The notes under the pieces: generated by a model
The model's input: only the letters and a program-made list of their open reading frames with translations
Databases searched by the model: none
What the model was told of the DNA's origin: nothing
DNA from: CAYSRJ01 sp964521865
GTDB lineage: Bacteria; Spirochaetota; B62-G9; DRHN01
Assembly: GCA_964521865.1 (NCBI GenBank)
Contig: CAZFTJ010000007.1
Coordinates: forward strand, 1 to 64,000
Direction: 5' to 3'
Length of the DNA stretch: 64,000 nucleotides
Position numbers and translations under genes: made by a program
Shown here: positions 41,629 through 49,559 of the stretch, piece by piece
Numbering within the stretch: position 1 is the first letter of the stretch
Layout of the letters: each line of letters opens with the position of its first letter

Positions 41629-43038
41629 TTATGGAAGGAAATAAGGAGCCAACGTGCTCTGAAGTTCTTTGTACAGTCGGTATAAGCTGTTATACGCCTT
41701 GAATAATTCTTTTCTCGGTTTGAACTGTTTCTGCAATCTTACAATTTTTGAAGCCGCTTCCCCTGCATCGGAGTACAACCCTGCCGCCTGTGCGATCACA
41801 ATCGAGATTCCGAGAAGTTCTGCGTCGTGTGTCTGGGTTACGGCGAACTCTTTTCCCGTTACATCCGCTTTGAGCTGGATGAACCAGTCATCCTCTGCCA
41901 AACCGCCTGTGGTAACGACGGGATATTTGAATGTGCCCCCGTTTTCTTCAATTATTTCAATGGCGTCGCGGATACTGAATGCAAGACCCATGTACACGGC
42001 GTAGAGGATATCATCCTTTGTGGTCTTCTCATCAATGCCCATGAGCACGCCTTTTGCAAAAGGGTTCCAGAGCGGGGTTCTTTCTCCCTTCAAATAGGGA
42101 AGAAACAGGATCGGCGGGGGTTTGTTTCCCCTGGGAGCGGTTTTTTTCCCTCCAATATGCACCCCTTCGATACCCATGATCGACCGTGCCCATTCCAGCG
42201 CTTTTCCATAGGTGCTCGTTATGCCTGCGATGTTGTACCTGTTTTTGATAAAATGCCTGTAGCAGAGAAGCCGTGTATCGTGAATCGGTTCGTCCCAGCA
42301 GAGGTTGATTCCTCCGGAGGAGCCCGCCCGTTCACACGATCTTCCCGTGCTCAGAGCGCCTGTGCCGACTAGGCCTGCGGCAAAATCGACACCCACGGCA
42401 AAAACAGGTATATGTACGTCAATCCCGAATTGATCCGCTGCCCTCTCGGTCGTGCTGCCGATCTTCTCTCCCATATACCGTATTTCGGGAAACTTTTGAA
42501 TATCAAGTCCCGCCTTCTCGAGTCGATGTTCGTTCCAGAGGGTGATTCCGCTCGTTGAAGAAGAGGCAAACGGCCTTCCCGTCAATCGATAGGCAATATA
42601 ATCGAACGACTGAAGGAACTTGTATGTCTGTGCGTAAATATCGGGATGCTCCTCCTTGAAAAAAAGGGCAATGGGAATATACATGGTGGTGGCGATCTTG
42701 TCGGATTTTTTATCCGACAGCCTCTGAATGTACTTCTTTACTCTGTCGTCAAGATACCCGACTGCCGGAAACAGGGAGCGGCCGGTCCGATCGATTGGGA
42801 TAAGCGTCGGACCGTGGCCCGTGATGCCGATTCCGATAATCCGTATTCCGGGCTCTTTGCACATGAGGTTCTGTAAAACTTCGATGAGGGTGAAATCATC
42901 AGACGTATATTCATGCACCTTTTTGTTGTGTGCATAGATTTTATCGCTTTTTGCAATGATTTTTCCGTCAATGGAGAGAAGTGCCGCCTTGAACCGGGAA
43001 GTTCCCGCATCAATGCAGAGAAAGGAGCTGTGTTTCAT
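41629..43038 (-). CDS. FGGY-family carbohydrate kinase
   Basis: 469 residues. The N-terminal phosphate loop is FLCIDAGTSRFKAALL and the C-terminal domain contains VVTTGGLAEDDWFIQLKADV. ILFLPYLKGERTPLWNP is the usual active-site stretch. The glycine after the first aspartate-alanine (DAGT rather than DxGT/S) is normal. It belongs to the xylulokinase/gluconokinase group; the sugar is not known. It lies 37 bases downstream of the MFS transporter gene, so that transporter may import its substrate. Confidence 0.92.
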   Translation of the reverse strand: MKHSSFLCIDAGTSRFKAALLSIDGKIIAKSDKIYAHNKKVHEYTSDDFTLIEVLQNLMCKEPGIRIIGIGITGHGPTLIPIDRTGRSLFPAVGYLDDRVKKYIQRLSDKKSDKIATTMYIPIALFFKEEHPDIYAQTYKFLQSFDYIAYRLTGRPFASSSTSGITLWNEHRLEKAGLDIQKFPEIRYMGEKIGSTTERAADQFGIDVHIPVFAVGVDFAAGLVGTGALSTGRSCERAGSSGGINLCWDEPIHDTRLLCYRHFIKNRYNIAGITSTYGKALEWARSIMGIEGVHIGGKKTAPRGNKPPPILFLPYLKGERTPLWNPFAKGVLMGIDEKTTKDDILYAVYMGLAFSIRDAIEIIEENGGTFKYPVVTTGGLAEDDWFIQLKADVTGKEFAVTQTHDAELLGISIVIAQAAGLYSDAGEAASKIVRLQKQFKPRKELFKAYNSLYRLYKELQSTLAPYFLP

Positions 43039-43075
43039 TCTATTAAAAACCTCTCAATAGCATATGAAGGCATGT

Positions 43076-44221
43076 TCATGTCCTGTCTGCCAGTTTCAGA
43101 TTTCCCATATTGAGCATGATAACGGCGAATCCGGCGAGGGCAAAAAAGGGAAACAGGGCGAGAGACGCTCTGAAGGAGGCGAGCTTCGTTACCATGGAAA
43201 GCAGAAACGGAATCAGGGAGCCTCCTATTGGGATCGCTATCTTGATAATACCGAGCGCCGTTCCCGAATGATTTTTATACAGGAGTCCCGCAAGAGTAAT
43301 GACAAGGGGGAGAAGGGATGAAATCGTCATCCCCGAAAAAAAGATAAGAACATATGTATACTTCCCGAGGTCGGTATAGAAGAGAATCCCGAGAAAAAGT
43401 ATACCGCTTCCGAGCAACAGCGCAATAAAATCAGATATATGGTGTTTTTTTGAAAAGCAGCCGATGAGAAGCCTGCCCGATGCTATGCCCGCATGGAAGA
43501 CAAGGAGTGCGATTTTGGAGGTAATCTGGTCGAATCCCCGAAACTCCATGAGATAGGTCGTCATGATACTGACCGATCCGAGCTCCATACCTACTGCGCA
43601 GATCGTTGTAAAAAAGAGAACACCGACCGCCCGTTCCCTGACGAGGAATTTAATTCTTTCAGTCAGTTTCTCCTGAGAACTGTTTTTTGTTTCGAGCTTT
43701 GAGAAAAGAAAGATAACGACCAGCAATGAAACCGCAATGCCGGACTGCGTAACGGCATGTCGCCAGTTCATCTGAAGAAATATGAGGTACAGGGTAATCA
43801 TCAGAGACCCGAAGGTAACAAAGAAATGATTGACGTTGATGTACAGGCCCTCCTTTTTACTGTGTATGTCCAGAAGCATTGCATCAGTCACACCCTCGTA
43901 GCTGCCGATTCCGGCGCCTATGAAAAACATTATGATGAGGTTGAGGGAGAATATACCGGATATATAGAATGTGTAAAATGCGACTGCCAGTACCAGGCTC
44001 CCGACAACAAGGATTTTCGGCTTTTCATATACATCCGACAGAGCGCCGGTAAGAATGACGGCAAGCATAAACCCGAGATTCTCAACAGCTATGAGTATGC
44101 CGATTTGATAGGGAGTAAGACCGATGTTCCGGGCGGAGGCACCGATAATTGTGGATCCGATCCCGACGAACAGCATCGAAGCAAATAATGCTCCGGTAAG
44201 CGCCGATTTGCTGCGTATCAT
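43076..44221 (-). CDS. Major facilitator superfamily transporter
   Basis: 381 residues with about twelve hydrophobic segments in two halves. The loop after the second segment reads GALSDVYEKPKILVVG, a form of the GxxxD(R/K)xGRR motif of the family. The protein ends shortly after the last membrane segment. Its gene is the first of a two-gene unit with the FGGY kinase, so a sugar or polyol is the likeliest cargo. The TTG-rich region near the start leaves the first residues less certain. Confidence 0.88.
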   Translation of the reverse strand: MIRSKSALTGALFASMLFVGIGSTIIGASARNIGLTPYQIGILIAVENLGFMLAVILTGALSDVYEKPKILVVGSLVLAVAFYTFYISGIFSLNLIIMFFIGAGIGSYEGVTDAMLLDIHSKKEGLYINVNHFFVTFGSLMITLYLIFLQMNWRHAVTQSGIAVSLLVVIFLFSKLETKNSSQEKLTERIKFLVRERAVGVLFFTTICAVGMELGSVSIMTTYLMEFRGFDQITSKIALLVFHAGIASGRLLIGCFSKKHHISDFIALLLGSGILFLGILFYTDLGKYTYVLIFFSGMTISSLLPLVITLAGLLYKNHSGTALGIIKIAIPIGGSLIPFLLSMVTKLASFRASLALFPFFALAGFAVIMLNMGNLKLADRT

Positions 44222-44316
44222 GTTGTACTCCTCCGGCTAATGCCTGATGATTCCTCACCCGCTCCCAACACAAAGCGGTATATCAGAACATCCAATCATT
44301 ATATCCGCCTGCTTTT

Positions 44317-44892
44317 TCAGTTTTCGCGGCTCGAGGCGACGATGAATATTTCCCTGCTCTTCTTCCGTGAACTTTTGGGCTTGAAAAGAACAATCTTCTC
44401 ATACGTTGTTTTTATCTCCCGGATGAATTCACCGAAGTCCTCTCCCTGAAACGCCTTTGCCACGACTGTACCGCCGGGCATGAGGGCCTCCTGTGCCAGC
44501 CGAAAAACCGAGCGGACCAGGTTCAGAGAAGCCTGAGCATCTGCAAATTTATTTCCCGTTGTGTGCGGCATGGCATCGCTTGTGATAAGATCAAATCGCC
44601 TTGGGCCGAGGTCCTTCAATGTGAGGACGTGTATATCTGCAGATATAAAGCTGAAGCGGTTGTCATGCACCTGCACACGCCCGGTGCTATCGACCCCGAC
44701 AACAGAACCGCGGCCGATTTTTTTCAGCATGTACTGTGTCCATGAACCGGGCGAGCACCCGAGATCGAGGACCCGCATACCCTTTTTAACAATACCGAAC
44801 TTTTCATCCATTTCGATGAGTTTGTACACCGACCGCGCCCTGTAATGCTCTGCATGCGCTTTTTTCGTATAGTGGTCTTGCACGTTTCTCAT
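44317..44892 (-). CDS. rlmE: 23S rRNA (uridine-2'-O-)-methyltransferase
   Basis: 191 residues, compact RrmJ/FtsJ methyltransferase fold. The SAM-binding motif is VLDLGCSPGSWTQYML. The KDKE catalytic tetrad can be traced: Lys in ARSVYKLIEMDEKF, Asp in SDAMPHTTG, Lys in GGTVVAKAFQGED and Glu in KKSREIFIVA. It methylates U2552 (E. coli numbering) of 23S rRNA late in large-subunit assembly. It stands alone and diverges from gspG across a 357-base gap. Confidence 0.93.
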   Translation of the reverse strand: MRNVQDHYTKKAHAEHYRARSVYKLIEMDEKFGIVKKGMRVLDLGCSPGSWTQYMLKKIGRGSVVGVDSTGRVQVHDNRFSFISADIHVLTLKDLGPRRFDLITSDAMPHTTGNKFADAQASLNLVRSVFRLAQEALMPGGTVVAKAFQGEDFGEFIREIKTTYEKIVLFKPKSSRKKSREIFIVASSREN

Positions 44893-44973
44893 TGTTGAAG
44901 AGGTTACCTGAATACGTCTTTAGGGCACAGCCGGTATGACAATGCAACGTATCGTAGTAAATCCGGGGATTTA

Positions 44974-45010
44974 CGCCGGCGGCATCGTTCGGATATGAAG
45001 TGACCGAATA
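44974..45010. repeat. REP-like hairpin mosaic, copy C (diverged)
   Basis: Begins CGCCGGCGGCATCGTTCGG and ends GTGACCGAATA. It aligns with the core of copy A (41436-41473) and copy B (45869-45906). It is preceded by a small hairpin, AAATCCGGGGATTT. It lies in the 357-base gap between rlmE and gspG. Confidence 0.5.
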
Positions 45011-45186
45011 TCATGCACACATAATGGATACGGCCATACAGGCTGATCAGACAGCTGCCGGATACTGAAAACCGGCGTATACAATGTACAGAGAATCCGT
45101 GGACAAAACAAATGAAAATACTACCCTTGATCTCTTTATATAAAAAGCACCCGTGGTAACAATCGGTGGCATCTGCATCATATAAG

Positions 45187-45215
45187 TTGTAAAATAACCG
45201 CGTTCGCCTTATTAT
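45187..45215 (+). promoter_or_regulatory. Putative promoter of gspG
   Basis: TTGTAA, 17 bases, TATTAT, about 35 bases before the gspG start. It is the only reasonable promoter match in the 357-base gap between rlmE and gspG, where 45011-45186 shows no other feature. Confidence 0.45.
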
Positions 45216-45249
45216 TATAGGGGAGATTTTTTTATGTCGGAGCTGCGTT

Positions 45250-45750
45250 ATGAAAACGAGAAACCTGTATAAAGATCTCAAGAAGGATCTTAAAAAGATC
45301 ATTTTTTTAACCCGCTGGTGGAGACCCGGTGGAAGGCTTGCGGCGTTTACACTGATTGAGCTCATGGTGGTTATCGTTATACTGGGTATTCTCGCAGCAT
45401 TTGTGGTTCCGCGGATTACAAAACGTCCCGAGGATGCACGGGTCACAAAGGCAAAAATCGAAATATCCAATCTTGAGCAGGCGCTCGAATTGTACTATCT
45501 CGACAACGGGAGCTACCCGTCAACCGACCAGAGCCTGGAAGCGCTTGTTAAAAAACCTTCCACGGATACGTCCAACTGGCGTGAAGGCGGATACCTCGCA
45601 AAGTCAAAGCTACCGAAAGACCCCTGGGGAAATGAGTATGTGTACGTTTCACCCGGGACGCATAACCAGGATTACGATCTCTATTCCCTCGGAAAGGACG
45701 GCCGGGAAGGAGGAGAGGGATACGATGCGGATATTACGAACTGGGATTGA
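45250..45750 (+). CDS. gspG: Type II secretion major pseudopilin GspG
   Basis: 166 residues. The class III prepilin signal AFTLIELMVVIVILGILAAF is followed by the GspG-specific body (ITKRPEDARVTKAKIEISNL, YYLDNGSYPSTDQSLEALV, DPWGNEYVYVSPG). The acidic C-terminal loop GGEGYDADITNWD matches the calcium-binding end of major pseudopilins. Two oddities: the leader before the cleavage site is 32 residues instead of the usual 5-10, and the residue before Phe+1 is Ala rather than Gly. CGGAG 7 bases before ATG 45250 supports this start, and no shorter one is apparent. Confidence 0.94.
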   Translation: MKTRNLYKDLKKDLKKIIFLTRWWRPGGRLAAFTLIELMVVIVILGILAAFVVPRITKRPEDARVTKAKIEISNLEQALELYYLDNGSYPSTDQSLEALVKKPSTDTSNWREGGYLAKSKLPKDPWGNEYVYVSPGTHNQDYDLYSLGKDGREGGEGYDADITNWD

Positions 45751-45806
45751 ATCCTGTTCGTAATGCCGCAGATGAGAAGCCTCAAGCTGAAGGCTCGAAT
45801 CCGTGT

Positions 45807-45906
45807 TTATGTCCGCTCTGCCTGGTTTATCCGGACGCGAAGTGTCCGGACGACAAGTCGTGTGCGTTCACCGGCTGCATTATTCGGACACGAGGTCTCC
45901 GAATAA
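45807..45906. repeat. REP-like hairpin mosaic, copy B
   Basis: The 190-base gap between gspG and gspH holds TTATGTCCGCTC (45807-45818), hairpin TCCGGACGCGAAGTGTCCGGA (45830-45850, 7-bp arms), hairpin ACGAC-AA-GTCGT and a 38-base core (45869-45906) with ATTCGGA/TCCGAAT arms. The first block and core match copy A upstream of etfB, 4.4 kb away. Insertion here may explain the large gap inside a secretion operon. Confidence 0.65.
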
Positions 45907-45940
45907 TATTGGGTAGAAACAATCCTTCAAAAGAGGATAC

Positions 45941-46462
45941 ATGAAACGGTCCCGGGTATGTTGCTTTACCCTTATCGAACTGCTGGTGGTTCTTGTGGTT
46001 CTTTCCATTGTGCTGCTTATTGCGACTCCGCGTTTTATTTCATCGGTCAATCCTCAGAAGACGAAGCATTTTCTATTCGGCCTGTACAGCGCATTGACCT
46101 ATTTGAGTGAAAAGACGGTGCTTGAAAAGCAGGTAATACTCTTTATTTTCGATATTGATGAGAGGCGCTACTACTTCACAGCTTCTCGGGAGGGGAATGT
46201 TGAGGGCGAGGTGAAAGACCGATACCTTGTACCTGCATCCTTTCCCCCTCATCTGGAGGTCGAGAGTGCGAGGATAATCCCCGGCGATGTTGTGGACCAC
46301 GGCAGTATTGCCGTTGTGTTTACTCCGAACGGCATGCTTCACTCTTTTGAGATTCGAATCAAAGAAGGAGATGACCTGCATCTCGTTCTTGCCGGTAATG
46401 CTTTTAATAACAGGATACAGCTTCTCAGAGAACACAACGATCAGGTTGAGGTGATGCGGTAA
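45941..46462 (+). CDS. gspH: Type II secretion minor pseudopilin, GspH-like
   Basis: 173 residues. A short basic leader (MKRSRVC) is followed by the prepilin helix CFTLIELLVVLVVLSIVLLI. The body is beta-rich, with no signature of GspI or GspJ; its place after gspG indicates GspH. The residue before Phe+1 is Cys, where prepilin peptidase normally needs Gly, so processing may be altered or the peptidase may have a relaxed specificity. It would sit near the tip of the pseudopilus. Confidence 0.85.
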   Translation: MKRSRVCCFTLIELLVVLVVLSIVLLIATPRFISSVNPQKTKHFLFGLYSALTYLSEKTVLEKQVILFIFDIDERRYYFTASREGNVEGEVKDRYLVPASFPPHLEVESARIIPGDVVDHGSIAVVFTPNGMLHSFEIRIKEGDDLHLVLAGNAFNNRIQLLREHNDQVEVMR

Positions 46463-46528
46463 AGGCGCGTATAACGCGGTCGAACACCCTCTTTCATGTC
46501 AAGGAGAGCATGACGCTCACCGGCGGTA

Positions 46529-47185
46529 TTATAGTGATGCGAGCGCTTCGATCGCTCCTTTGATGTCGTCTCTCCCGTATACGGCGGTTCCGGCTACCAG
46601 TATGTTCACACCGGTTTTCAGAATATCGCCCGCAGTGTGGAGGTTCACACCGCCGTCAACCGCGATATCGTATGGCAATCTGTTTTTTACACGAAAATCG
46701 TGGGCTTCTTTCATCTTTTCGAGGGTTTCGACCCTAAATTTTTGCCCGCCGAATCCTGGGTTGACGCCGAGAATGAGCAGATGATCGATACGGTGAAGAT
46801 GGTCATGGATATGTGTAAGGGGACGCGACGGATTGATAGCAATGCCTGTTTTGATACCGCTGGTTTTGATCTTGCCGAGAAGCCGGCCGATGTCATCCAC
46901 TGCATCCTCCTGAATGACGATATAGTCGGGGTGTACGCGTATAAAATCATCCAGCCGCTCTCCGGCATTTGATATCATGAGATGGGCCATCAGAGGTATG
47001 CCTACCTTCTTCTGCAAAGCCGGGATGAGGTCGATGCCGAAGCTGAGATTCGGCACGTAATGACCGTCCATGTAGTCGAGGTGAAGAGAGCCCGCTCCTC
47101 CGGCTTCGGCCTGTATCGCCGCATCGGCGAGATATCCGTAATCTGCGGCAAGAAGTGAGGGGCTGATAGAACGCCTGTACTCCAT
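46529..47185 (-). CDS. rpe: Ribulose-phosphate 3-epimerase
   Basis: 218 residues, a (beta/alpha)8 barrel. Signatures are SPSLLAADYGYL, HLDYMDGHYVPNLSFG (metal His and catalytic Asp), GVNPGFGGQKF and IAVDGGVN with the second catalytic Asp. It interconverts ribulose 5-phosphate and xylulose 5-phosphate in the pentose phosphate pathway, joining the pentose kinases of this region to central metabolism. TGAGGAGGAA-type ribosome site before the ATG. It is convergent with gspH. Confidence 0.95.
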   Translation of the reverse strand: MEYRRSISPSLLAADYGYLADAAIQAEAGGAGSLHLDYMDGHYVPNLSFGIDLIPALQKKVGIPLMAHLMISNAGERLDDFIRVHPDYIVIQEDAVDDIGRLLGKIKTSGIKTGIAINPSRPLTHIHDHLHRIDHLLILGVNPGFGGQKFRVETLEKMKEAHDFRVKNRLPYDIAVDGGVNLHTAGDILKTGVNILVAGTAVYGRDDIKGAIEALASL

Positions 47186-47220
47186 AGTTCCTCCTCTACG
47201 TATGATTGATATGTGAATAA

Positions 47221-47250
47221 AGCCGCCCTCGAGCGGCGTATTCTCCAGAG
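47221..47250. repeat. Hairpin similar to the REP-like family, copy D (partial)
   Basis: GCCGC-CCTCGA-GCGGC followed by GTATTCTCCAGAG resembles the beginning of copy A (GCCGC-CGTTAA-GCGGC then GTACTCCGCAG). It lies just upstream of rpe, as copy A lies upstream of etfB. The remainder of the 329-base gap up to the MinD-like gene at 47515 shows no gene and no convincing promoter. Confidence 0.4.
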
Positions 47251-47514
47251 CGGGTACGCGTGGGTAATTGTACCATAAAACAGTCGGGTAATCTTAAAAT
47301 TCCGGTGCAAAAAATGGGGCGCATGTCCCTTATTCGGCCTCCTGAGATACGATAAACCCATTCAGCCGGGTGAATGGCCGCAGAACAGATCGTATTCGGG
47401 AAAAAATTACGATGAAAATAGTATCCGTTTATGGAATCGTCCATAAAATGTTACCGGTCTTCATGTATTTTGTTATTTTAGTGGTAGAATGTAAACGTAT
47501 CGAGGAAAATCAAA

Positions 47515-48645
47515 ATGGTTATAAACGAGAACTCAAAGCGGAAGGTTATTCCGATCGCCAGTGGAAAGGGAGGAGTGGGGAAAACGGTTATTGCGGCGAA
47601 TATTGCCGTGGAACTCGCCCAAGCCGGCAAAAAAACTGTTGCCGTTGATCTCGATCTGGGAGGCTCGAACCTCCATACGATATTCGGAATAAAAAATCTC
47701 AATCCCGGTATCGGCACCTTTCTATCGGACAGCGATGTAAATTTCGAAGATATCGTATTCGCCACCCCCTATGAGAACCTGAGCTTTATTGCGGGGGATG
47801 TGCTGGTTCCCGGGCTGGCGGATATACCGTTTTCTCAGAAGAAGAGACTGTTGAGCAGTATTCTGAGTCTTGACGTCGATTATATCATTCTCGATCTGGG
47901 CTCGGGAAGTAATTTCCATGTTCTCGACTATTTCCTCATATCCAATTCGGGCGTGCTCGTGGTAAGAAACCAAAAAACTTCCATTGTCAATACGTACTCG
48001 TTCCTTAAAAATCTCGTGTTTCGTTTTCTGCAGCGTGCATTTGTGTCGCACAGGGAGATTGCAAAATACTTAAAGAGGGTCCTGTGTGCTCAAAGGCCCG
48101 GCGCAGTTCCTCCTGTAGACGAAATTATTGAAAAGATGAGGCGCATCGACAGCGTGCTCGGGCAAAAGGCGCATTCGTACATTGGGGCCCTGCATCCGAA
48201 ATTTATCGTCAACAAAGCGTCGTCGCCGGAGGATATCGATGTAATCGAGAGGGCTAAAGATCTGATAAAGGAGGACCTTGGTATAGATGTCGAGTGCATC
48301 GGCCTGATATTCGACGACGCCGCTGTTGATGAATCCATCTCCGCATCGATGCCGCTTGCGCTTTTTCGGCCGGATTCGGTTGCAGCCGGCCAGATCTCCA
48401 GAATCTCCCAGAAGATTCTTCAATCCGAGAAATACCCTGAGATGCCTCTCGAGCTTGATTACTATGCCGACAGTTTCGAGCTTGCATCGATTGAAGCGCA
48501 GTATGATTTCGAGTTGATGCGGGGACAGAGCGGCCATGATGAGGATGTCGACGCCGGTGAAATGCTTGCTATAATAAGCGCCCAGCAAAAGCGTATCAAG
48601 GAGCTGCAGGGGACGGTTCGTATGCTTACCATGCGAAACCGGTAA
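47515..48645 (+). CDS. MinD/ParA-family P-loop ATPase
   Basis: 376 residues. The deviant Walker A motif ASGKGGVGKTVIAANIA with its signature lysine lies at residues 15-24. The conserved switch region AVDLDLGGSNLHTIFG and Walker B YIILDLGSGSNFHVLDYF follow. It resembles FlhG/FleN and other MinD relatives that position flagella, pili or divisomes. The C-terminal end (about 345-376) is a polar helix, AIISAQQKRIKELQGTVRM, which could be a coiled coil rather than the MinD membrane helix. GAGGAAA before the ATG. It is followed by a J-domain gene and may form a unit with it. Confidence 0.92.
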   Translation: MVINENSKRKVIPIASGKGGVGKTVIAANIAVELAQAGKKTVAVDLDLGGSNLHTIFGIKNLNPGIGTFLSDSDVNFEDIVFATPYENLSFIAGDVLVPGLADIPFSQKKRLLSSILSLDVDYIILDLGSGSNFHVLDYFLISNSGVLVVRNQKTSIVNTYSFLKNLVFRFLQRAFVSHREIAKYLKRVLCAQRPGAVPPVDEIIEKMRRIDSVLGQKAHSYIGALHPKFIVNKASSPEDIDVIERAKDLIKEDLGIDVECIGLIFDDAAVDESISASMPLALFRPDSVAAGQISRISQKILQSEKYPEMPLELDYYADSFELASIEAQYDFELMRGQSGHDEDVDAGEMLAIISAQQKRIKELQGTVRMLTMRNR

Positions 48646-48757
48646 AATACGCGCCGTTGCACGGGTGCTTTACAGAACGGCTGCTTTGCATAGGCAGGGG
48701 CGCTGCACCTTATTAAAGCTTTCCGCGCTTCGCGCAGAAAAATATAGGTATGGATAC

Positions 48758-49543
48758 ATGGAATTGAACCGGGCACTAAGACTTCTTAAGCTCGCCCCTG
48801 ACTGCAGTGTTGATAACCTTAACGAGTCTTTCAGAAAACTTGCGAAAACCTATCACCCGGATTCAAACAGGGGAAGGGAGTCATGGGCACACAGAATTAT
48901 GACCGATCTCAACCTGGCCTATGAAACCGTTCTCGATTATCTGACTTCCGATCGGAGAGCTCAGGGGTACACGGAGACCGGTCAGAGACATGTGAGGTTC
49001 CAGGCCTACTTCAACAGGGCCGTCAATACTGTGCTGGACGGTATATACACCTACTACCAGTACGGACTCGAGAATGTTATGATTCGAAATGAAGGAGTGC
49101 GGAAGTTTCGGTACAGGGACTGTATGCGTTCAATGGAAAAGGGCATTGAAAGACTGGACATGCTGAAGGTGTACGCACTTTCAGAACAGAAAAGGGTGCG
49201 GCTTGAGGTGTTCATCAATTTTTCCAGGGCGTTCTATCAGAATGCGTTGATTGACACACATTTCACTCCCGTCGGTCCCGGAGCCGACATCACCGCCCAG
49301 AGGCATTACCGAAACGGAAGCGAGCACCTTGACTACGCGATCAAGGACGCACTGTTCGGGGATGAATTGATACAGGTGAGAAACGGCACCTATGCAGAGA
49401 GGATGACGTTGAGCAAACGGGAGCTCATGACTGTAGTAAATAAGTATACGGGAAGCATCTGCATTGCAGAAACGTTGATGAAGCTGCACCTCCTCTCGGT
49501 GTTTACCCCGGTTGTGCAGATACTGCATAAAATGCGGTTTTGA
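48758..49543 (+). CDS. J-domain (DnaJ-like) protein with unknown C-terminal domain
   Basis: 261 residues. Residues 1 to about 65 form a J-domain: LNRALRLLKLAPDCSVDNL, then KTYHPDSN with the HPD tripeptide at 33-35 that stimulates Hsp70 ATPase, then MTDLNLAYETVLDYL. The rest (about 90-261) is helical, with no cysteine zinc repeats and no DnaJ C-terminal domain, so it is a class III J-protein that would bring DnaK to a specific client. It starts 113 bases behind the MinD-like gene and may act on that ATPase or its target. I recognise no family for the C-terminal part. Confidence 0.85.
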   Translation: MELNRALRLLKLAPDCSVDNLNESFRKLAKTYHPDSNRGRESWAHRIMTDLNLAYETVLDYLTSDRRAQGYTETGQRHVRFQAYFNRAVNTVLDGIYTYYQYGLENVMIRNEGVRKFRYRDCMRSMEKGIERLDMLKVYALSEQKRVRLEVFINFSRAFYQNALIDTHFTPVGPGADITAQRHYRNGSEHLDYAIKDALFGDELIQVRNGTYAERMTLSKRELMTVVNKYTGSICIAETLMKLHLLSVFTPVVQILHKMRF

Positions 49544-49559
49544 TGTGCCGGCTCGTCCT

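Noticed and set aside
45770..45806. tRNA-like stretch with GGCTCGAATCC
   Set aside because: Only a T-loop-like string is present; no acceptor, D or anticodon stems can be drawn around it.
41348..47250. Possible CRISPR array from repeated palindromes
   Set aside because: Copies are few, unevenly spaced over kilobases, diverged, and there are no spacers of constant length or cas genes.
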